Positions 58,105 to 64,000 of a stretch of DNA of 64,000 nt are shown here, one piece after another. This stretch comes from Ailurus styani (lineage: Eukaryota > Chordata > Mammalia > Carnivora > Ailuridae): the NCBI GenBank assembly GCA_002007465.1, contig LNAC01000032.1, positions 2,055,297 to 2,119,296 on the forward strand, written 5' to 3'. Positions within the stretch are counted from its first letter, which is position 1, and each line of letters opens with the position of its first letter. A program made the position numbers and the translations under genes. The notes under the pieces were generated by a model. It was not told the DNA's origin, searched no databases, and saw only the letters and a program-made list of their open reading frames with translations.

Positions 58105-59095
58105 CTTTAAAGGGGTTAATATTGAAAACATATAAAGAACCCATACGACTCAAAAACGCCCTCCCAAATAAACCCATCAAAACAACCTGATCAAAAAATT
58201 GGGAGAGTATCTGAATAGACATTTTTTCCCCGAAGAAGACATACAAAGGTACATGAAAAGGTGCTCAAAGTCACTAATCATCAGGGAAATGCAAATCAAA
58301 ACCACGCTGAGATATCACCTCACACCTCTTAGAATGACTTTTATCAAAAAGAAAAGAAATAACAAGTGTTGGCAAGGATGTGGAGGAAAGGGTTGTTGGT
58401 GGGAATGTAAATTGGTGCAGCCACCATGGAAAACAGTATGGAGCTTCCTCAAAAATTAAAAATCGAACTACCATATGATCCAGCGATTCCACATATGGAT
58501 ATTTCTCCCCCCAAAAATGACAATGCTGATTCAAAAAGATACATGTTCATTGCAGCATTATCTTCAATAGCCAAGACATGTAAACAACCGAACTGTCCAC
58601 TGATAACTGGATAAAGAAAATATGATATATCTATATTATATAATGGATAATTGTTCATTATATATGTAATGGAGTATCATTCATAAAGAAGAAGGAAATC
58701 CTACCATTTGTGATAATATGGATGGACCTTGAAGACAAGCGTAAGAGAAACAAGTCAGAAAAAAACAAATAACGTATGATCTCACTTGTATGTGGAATCA
58801 AAAAAAAAAATTTGAGCTCATAAATGCAGAGAACAGGTTGGTAGTTGCAGGCGAGGGCAGGGAGGATGAGCGAAGTGGGCTAAGGTCATCAAAAGGTACA
58901 ACTTCTAGTTTATAAAGTAAGTCCTGGGAATGGAACATACAGCACAGTGACTGCAGTTATTAACACTGTATTGTGTACTTGAAAGTAGCTGAGAGAGTAG
59001 ATCTTAAAAGTTCTCATCATGAGAAAACAACATGTGTAACTGTGTGGTAAGGGTGTTAATTAGACTTGTGGTGATCACTTTGCAATATAGACAAT
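58105..59095 (+). repeat. L1 LINE 3' end, forward (ORF2 tail and 3' UTR)
   Basis: AAGTCACTAATCATCAGGGA, AATGCAAATCAAAACCACGC, TGAGATATCACCTCACACCT, AGTGTTGGCAAGGATGTGGA, CACCATGGAAAACAGTATGG and CATTGCAGCATTATCTTCAA are the classic L1 ORF2 C-terminal region, followed by a 3' UTR to about 59,095. The frame is interrupted, so it is a dead copy. Better preserved than the other L1 fragments. Confidence 0.93.
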
Positions 59096-59740
59096 ATATT
59101 GAATGAAAAACAGACTTAATTATTTTAGAGCAGTTTCAGGCTCATAGCAAAGTTGAGTGGAAAGTACAGAATTTTTAATATTTTTAACATATTTTATTTA
59201 TTTAATTGACAGAGAGAGAGACACACACAGCGAGAGAGGGAACACAAGCAGGGGGAGTGGGAGAGGGAGAAGCAGGCTTCCCGCTGAGCAGGGAACCCAA
59301 CATGGGGCTCGATCCCAGGACCCTGGGACCGTGACCTGAGTCAAAGGCAGACGCTTAATGACTGAGCCACCCAGACACCCCAGTACAGAATTTTCATAAA
59401 CCTCCTGTCCCCACACATCGTCCACCAAAGTGGTACATTTGTTACCACTAGTGAACCAGACATTGATCCATCATTATCACCCAAAGTTTAGAGTTTCCAT
59501 GAGGGTTCCCTCTTGGTCTTGTTCTTTCTCTAGGTTTGGACAATGTATAACAACATGTGTGCATCATGCAGAATCATATAGAGCATTTCCTCTACCCTAA
59601 GAATCCTCCGTGCTCCACCTATTCATCCCTCCCTCAACCCTAACCCCCAGCAACCACTGATCTCCATTTGCCTTTTCCAGAATGTCATATAGCTGTAATT
59701 CTTATAGACATTTTAAAATTATTCTTCTAACAGTAAGTTA
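59096..59740. repeat. Old L1 (L1M) fragment, split by a SINE
   Basis: Left part TTTTAGAGCAGTTTCAGGCT before the SINE. Right part AAGTGGTACATTTGTTACCA, CTCAACCCTAACCCCCAGCA, ACCACTGATCTCCATTTGCC and GAATGTCATATAGCTG. This is the pattern of old L1 untranslated sequence. Confidence 0.65.
59183..59381 (-). repeat. CAN-type SINE, reverse
   Basis: ATATTTTATTTATTTAATTG tail, a GA middle, and a head ending GAGCCACCCAGACACCCC. AGTACAGAATTTT is duplicated on both sides. Confidence 0.95.
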
Positions 59741-60059
59741 AAAGACTATAAAGGTTGCCATTAATATAATTAGTTGTAATCTTTCCAGTGAATTCTTTGT
59801 GGTCACTGTGAAAACCCAGTGTCCTATTTAGACCATGTCTCTAACCAGTAGTATGGGGAAAACCCAGTGGGAACCCATTTCCTTATCCCAGACTGGCGAT
59901 GTCAGGAGGAGAGGGCTGTTGTGTTGGGCTGGTCCATCCAACACCCCACAGAGTATTTGTTCTCAGCTCTTTCAGTGTGACTTCTGATGAAAATAGTAGC
60001 ATGTGCCTATTGATTCACAAAGTAAAACACAACAATGGTGTATAAAGTAGATGTTGTCC
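59741..60059. other. Unique sequence
   Basis: No gene or named repeat recognised. Confidence 0.4.
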
Positions 60060-60430
60060 ATGCTCCTACCCCCCACTGTTATCCTTACGTACTATAAATG
60101 GGCTCATACTATACTGTGTATTTGACAACATGCTGATTTTCTTAAACAGTAAATCATGGGGAGCTTGCCATGTCAATTCATAAAGATCTCATTTTTTAAA
60201 GGTACACAAAAATTTATTTCGGCAATTCGCCATTGATGGCTCCCTGGGCTATCTGCAAACATTTGTTGGGGAACACCAGCGACAAAGATTGATATGCCTC
60301 TTTGTGCGTGTGTTTGAGTATATCCTTAGGATAAATACCTAGAAGTTAAATTGCTGAGTCAAAAGGTAAACATGTTTAAAATTGTGATACCTATTGCTAA
60401 ATTATACTCTCACAAAAGCATATGAGAATA
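60060..60430. repeat. Old L1 (L1M) untranslated-region fragment
   Basis: ATAAATGGGCTCATACTATA, then TATATCCTTAGGATAAATAC, CTAGAAGTTAAATTGCTGAG and ACACTTTCCTGCATCC. Similar in kind to 19,480-19,890. Confidence 0.65.
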
Positions 60431-61264
60431 CACTTTCCTGCATCCAAGAGAAAGAATATTAATCATCTCTGCCTCTTTGTGAGTTAGCTAAAAAAGATTT
60501 ATTCCTTTTATGACATATTAATGAAGTTGAATTTTTACGTCAGTTTTGGTTTCATGGCTGTATTTAGTTTGTGAAAATTCAAGGAGCTGTATATTTATTA
60601 TATGTGCACTTGTGGTGGGGGTAAGTCCTAGTACATTGGCTTGTTGGGCAGGGGGAGGATTTCGTGCATATCTGTTAGGCTACTTTGGGCTTCAAGTAAC
60701 AGAAGAGCCCAAATCTAATATATGTGTCCTTTTATGTAACACAAACCCTAAAGCTAGGGTGGTCCAGGGTTGATGAATTCAGCAGGTCAGTGCCTCATTA
60801 GTCATCCTCAGTAATTTGGCATAGTTTCCCTTATGGATGTTGGGGGGGCAGTGGCCATTCCAGGCCTCCCATGCAAATGCCACAGTATCTAGTGGGAGGA
60901 CAGAGATGGTCTGCATCGAGGAAAATCTTTTTCAGATACTCTTCTCTGAAGGCTTGTTCTTACATCTAAAAAAACCATCTATGTCCATACCTCAGTCAGT
61001 CAACGGCACCAGTGATGAGAACACCTTGACTGGTCTAAAGGAATGATGATTCACTCCCAGTCTCGGGGGCTGAGACTTCTCTCCCCACGGTTCATGGCTA
61101 ATGGAGGAATCAGTGTTTGCTGGAGGTGGAGTATATGTAGGGGAGCAATGGGAGATGAGATGGGCCCGGCAGGTAGGACAGGATTGGGCCAGACCTGGGG
61201 GCCAGTACGGATGGACCTGAAGGGAGCGGTCACAGAGTGACAGAGTTGTTGGGAAGCCACTTCG
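60431..61264. other. Mixed sequence, possible medium-reiterated repeat
   Basis: 60,680-61,200 (GGCTTCAAGTAACAGAAGAG, GGCCATTCCAGGCCTCCCAT, CACCTTGACTGGTCTAAAGG) resembles a mammalian repeat that starts with ...AACAGAAACCC and ends in a conserved ...GATTGGCC block, but divergence prevents naming it. No gene seen. Confidence 0.4.
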
Positions 61265-61425
61265 TAGTCTACAATAAGAGGTGGTTCAAGTCAGCATCTA
61301 TTGAGGTCCTGCTTGGTGCCAGCGGATACCGTGAATACAGAAGCAGACTTTATGAGCATTGCAGTCCAGCAACTTCACTCAAGGAGGTTATGATTCTATT
61401 GCATTCATAGGCATAAAAATAATAA
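61265..61425 (-). repeat. Reversed L2/MIR-like fragment
   Basis: CATCTATTGAGGTCCTGCTT, GGTGCCAGCGGATACCGTGA and CACTCAAGGAGGTTATGATT look like reversed L2 3' sequence. Confidence 0.5.
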
Positions 61426-61429
61426 TGAT

Positions 61430-61690
61430 GGTGAATAATTACTGAGAGCTTACTACAACTGAGCATAGTTTTCAGTCACTTACACATATTAACTCGTTTA
61501 GTCTTCAAATAACCCTTGGAATTAGATACTATTATCATCCCTGTTTTAAAGGGGGAGGAGAATGATGTGCAGAAAGGTGAAGAAACTTGCCCTCGGTCAA
61601 AGGGCCAGCAAATGGGGGAGACAGGAATCGAGCCCTGCCAGTGGGACTTCAGAGTCCATGCTTCTAACCATTCACTGTAGTGCACATGAA
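61430..61690 (-). repeat. MIR SINE, reverse, nearly full length
   Basis: AATTACTGAGAGCTTACTAC, ATTATCATCCCTGTTTTAAA, AACTTGCCCTCGGTCAAAGG, GGAATCGAGCCCTGCCAGTG and CATGCTTCTAACCATTCACT are reversed MIR in order. Confidence 0.88.
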
Positions 61691-61779
61691 ACCCCCATGT
61701 CAGGGGTTAGAATGTTAGGAACATGGCCAGTGGGCTGGAGAGGAAGCAGTAGGAATGGAGGAAGGAGTAGTGATGATTA

Positions 61780-62015
61780 TATCCATAGGTGACACTTATT
61801 GTGCACTTGGCCACCTGACGGTCACTGTGTGAACTGCTAGTTAGATGTGACCTCACTGAATTCTCACAACTCTTTTAACACAGGCACTGTTCCACATGCG
61901 AGGAAAAGGAGGTCTTTGAGGTGTTGAGTCACTTGGCTGAGCAAAGGTCATTATTGTATTTGAACCTGGGATCCTTAAGACTCCAGAGTCTGTGGAATTA
62001 GTTCACTCCACTGTG
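61780..62015 (-). repeat. MIR SINE, reverse
   Basis: ACACTTATTGTGCACTTGGC, CACTGAATTCTCACAACTCT, CATGCGAGGAAAAGGAGGTC and TTGAACCTGGGATCCTTAAG. A second MIR less than 100 bases from the previous one in the same orientation. Confidence 0.82.
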
Positions 62016-62371
62016 GTGATTATGAAAGTTCTTTTCTGAACAGAAAACAGGGAATTATGGGGAAAAAAAAGTGCTAACGCATGTAAATGTGTTCTAACAC
62101 TTTTATTGAAGAACTCTTAAAAAAAAAAAAACAATTTTTCAGGATACTGTTCCACTTCGGCTGGTCTGATTTGGCCTTCACGTATGCCACGGTCTCGATC
62201 GGATGTGATACTCTAGGATACCTCTGATTTATTGTTTTTCTTGAAGGGACCCAAATCCAGAATATGGAAACTTTTTTCAAGCATTTCTTCATGTATATTA
62301 AAATTTTATTATATATTTATAGTCTTTTAGTAATATTTTAATGTCTATAACAGGCACCTTATATTTACCAA
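62016..62371. other. Unique sequence
   Basis: No gene or named repeat recognised. A short poly(A) lies at 62,119-62,131. Confidence 0.4.
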
Positions 62372-62563
62372 TTTTTTAAAGATTTTATTTATTTGAGAGG
62401 GTGAGAGAGAGAGAGTGTGTAAGCACACACAGAGAGAGGGGGAGAGGGAGAAGCAGGCTTACCGCTGAGCAGGGAGCCCGATTTGGGGCTCGATCCTGGG
62501 ACCCTGGGATCATGACCTGAGTCGAAGGCAGACGCTTGACAGACTCAGCCACCCAGGTGCCCC
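62372..62563 (-). repeat. CAN-type SINE, reverse
   Basis: TTTTTTAAAGATTTTATTTA tail, a GA/GT middle, and a head ending CAGCCACCCAGGTGCCCC. Flanks ATTTACCAATTTTTT and ATTTACCCATTTTTT are the target duplication. Confidence 0.95.
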
Positions 62564-64000
62564 TATTTACCCATTTTTTTAGATGAACGAGAAGTAGTTT
62601 CAGTTTGTATTACCAACCAGCCAGACCTTCTGCTGGCTGGTCTCACAAACCAGGCACTCCACCCCACTCCACCCCACCCCACGTCCCTCCACCAACTATA
62701 TTGCCCTACAGAGTTAGGGAACAATTACCAAGAGGGTTTTTGTTGTTTTTTTTTTTTTTCCTTTTCTTTTCTGTTTCCAGAGAGATTCCCTCAAGCCCTT
62801 GTCCAGATGTTAATGGGGCACATGTGGTATTGGAGTCTTGACTTTTCAAATCTTCTTTTCTTTAGTAGAATGACTGGGTGGAGCAAAGGAAATTGTTAAG
62901 GGGTGTTATGGTTTCTTTCTCTTCTGAGCAGAGTTTAATCCCGCCAATATCATCAGTGACCAATGTCACTGCCATCTGTCAGTTGTGGGTGGCCCAAACT
63001 AGTGGTCTCCTTCTGCTCTCAACAGACAGGTAACTCGCATTCGTAAAACCAACTCATCACATTTGGAACTTATTGGCAGACTCAAAGGGAACCCAAAAAT
63101 GTAATCGGTCACAGAGATAGAATGCCCTGCTTTTTCTTGGAGCTGGTATCTGTTGGGTTCGGCTTGTGGCATATGGGCAGAACAGCTCAAGAAAGTTTTC
63201 CAATGGTATAGGCCAACCGAACATACTTTCTGAAGCACAACCTTCTACCAAAAATGGAAAGGGGGAAAAAAAAGCCCCAAACCAAACACACCCAAACCAA
63301 CTTACTTCTCTGGTGTGCCACATAAAATAAAATTGCCCGTCGTGAAGATATTTGAACCTAAATTGTTGCCAGTTCTAAGGAAAAAAGGTAGGGTTAGCTG
63401 CTTGAGAGATAATCGACATTCTAATAAAATACCCAGGCCTATAATTAGTAAACACAGGTGGTACAACTTCTTGCTTCCTCTTCCGTAGATATATTAGAGA
63501 TTATCAGGGGAAAAAGAATGACAGGATGGGGGAAAAAATAGAAAACATGTAAGGAAATAACTTTATAAATAGAATATAGTATAGTTTTGCCTCAGAATGA
63601 TAAAAATAGATACACATATCTTTAACTATTTTATTTTTCAGTATTTTGTGTGCATAGAAGCTTCTCCTTTTATTCATCAGAAGCTCTCCAGGTAGCAGTC
63701 TGTAGTTCATTTCAAAAATAAACCATGGCTGCTATTATAAAAATATTATAGAAATCGTTAAGAATTTGAGTGAGTGAAAGAATTGAGGAAAATCTATTTG
63801 AAAAATACTCATGTATCCCTGGAGAGGCTGAACAGGTAGAAGTTGTTAAAGGACCATGGATCCTGCAGCCAGCCAGGGGCTCACATATGTGCGTGCAATG
63901 TTCTGTGTGTGTGTGCACATGGAGCGAGGTGCTTGTGGGGCAGGGAAAATTCATGAGCTCTGGCCTCAGACAGCCCTGAATTAACTCCTGGCTCTAGTAC
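62564..64000. other. Unique sequence to the right edge
   Basis: About 1.4 kb without a named interspersed repeat. It contains a C-rich CACCCCACTCC cluster (62,640-62,685), a long T run (62,744-62,759) and a short (GT)n near 63,904. No gene or RNA recognised. Confidence 0.45.

Noticed and set aside
58199..58459. Open frame in the L1 region
   Set aside because: It is a piece of L1 ORF2 in a 5'-truncated, frame-broken copy, so not a functional gene.

Overview
This is mammalian nuclear DNA, most likely from a carnivore of the weasel family (Mustelidae: mink, ferret, otter, badger and relatives). It carries about 42 CAN-type (tRNA-Lys-derived) SINE copies. The best preserved have the form GCGCCTGGGTGGCTCAG ... 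CCTGCCTCTCTGCCTACTTG ... (AAATAA)n, which I associate with mustelids rather than dog, cat or bear. That species call is a memory-based inference. Older layers are MIR, L2, L1, MaLR/MLT2 LTRs, hAT and Tigger fossils. Nothing prokaryotic or plasmid-like is present.

There is one protein-coding gene I can demonstrate: RPL34 (large-subunit ribosomal protein eL34). It lies on the minus strand between about 12,940 and 17,240, with a non-coding first exon and four coding exons. All splice junctions are GT-AG, and the exons join into exactly 117 codons plus stop. The promoter is in a CpG-rich block with a pyrimidine tract at the likely start (the ribosomal-protein 5'TOP signature). That block probably also drives a divergent non-coding transcript rightwards. 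In human, RPL34 sits between OSTC (downstream) and a large gene desert before LEF1 (upstream). If synteny holds, OSTC lies just off the left edge and the 46 kb right of 17.3 kb is part of the RPL34-LEF1 desert.

Layout: 1-12.9 kb is the RPL34 downstream intergenic region (SINEs, L2, one MaLR LTR, and a probable assembly artefact around a single N at 2,267). 12.9-17.3 kb is RPL34 and its promoter. 17.3-26.4 kb is a pile of old L1, LTR, Tigger and SINE insertions. 26.6-28.5 kb is a repeat-free block that looks like conserved regulatory DNA. 28.7-40.5 kb is L2, L1, a hAT relic, nested SINEs and an MLT1 LTR. 40.6-43.9 kb is mostly unique. 43.9-56.9 kb is mixed, including a small local duplication involving a nested SINE pair (48.7 and 50.4 kb). 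57-58.1 kb is another repeat-free candidate regulatory block. 58.1-64 kb is L1 fragments, MIRs and unique sequence.

I found no previously undescribed gene system. The most useful observations are the assembly duplication, the SINE-plus-flank duplication, the bidirectional promoter and the candidate conserved non-coding blocks. Repeat boundaries are read by eye and are good to roughly 5-20 bases for SINEs and 20-60 bases for older elements.
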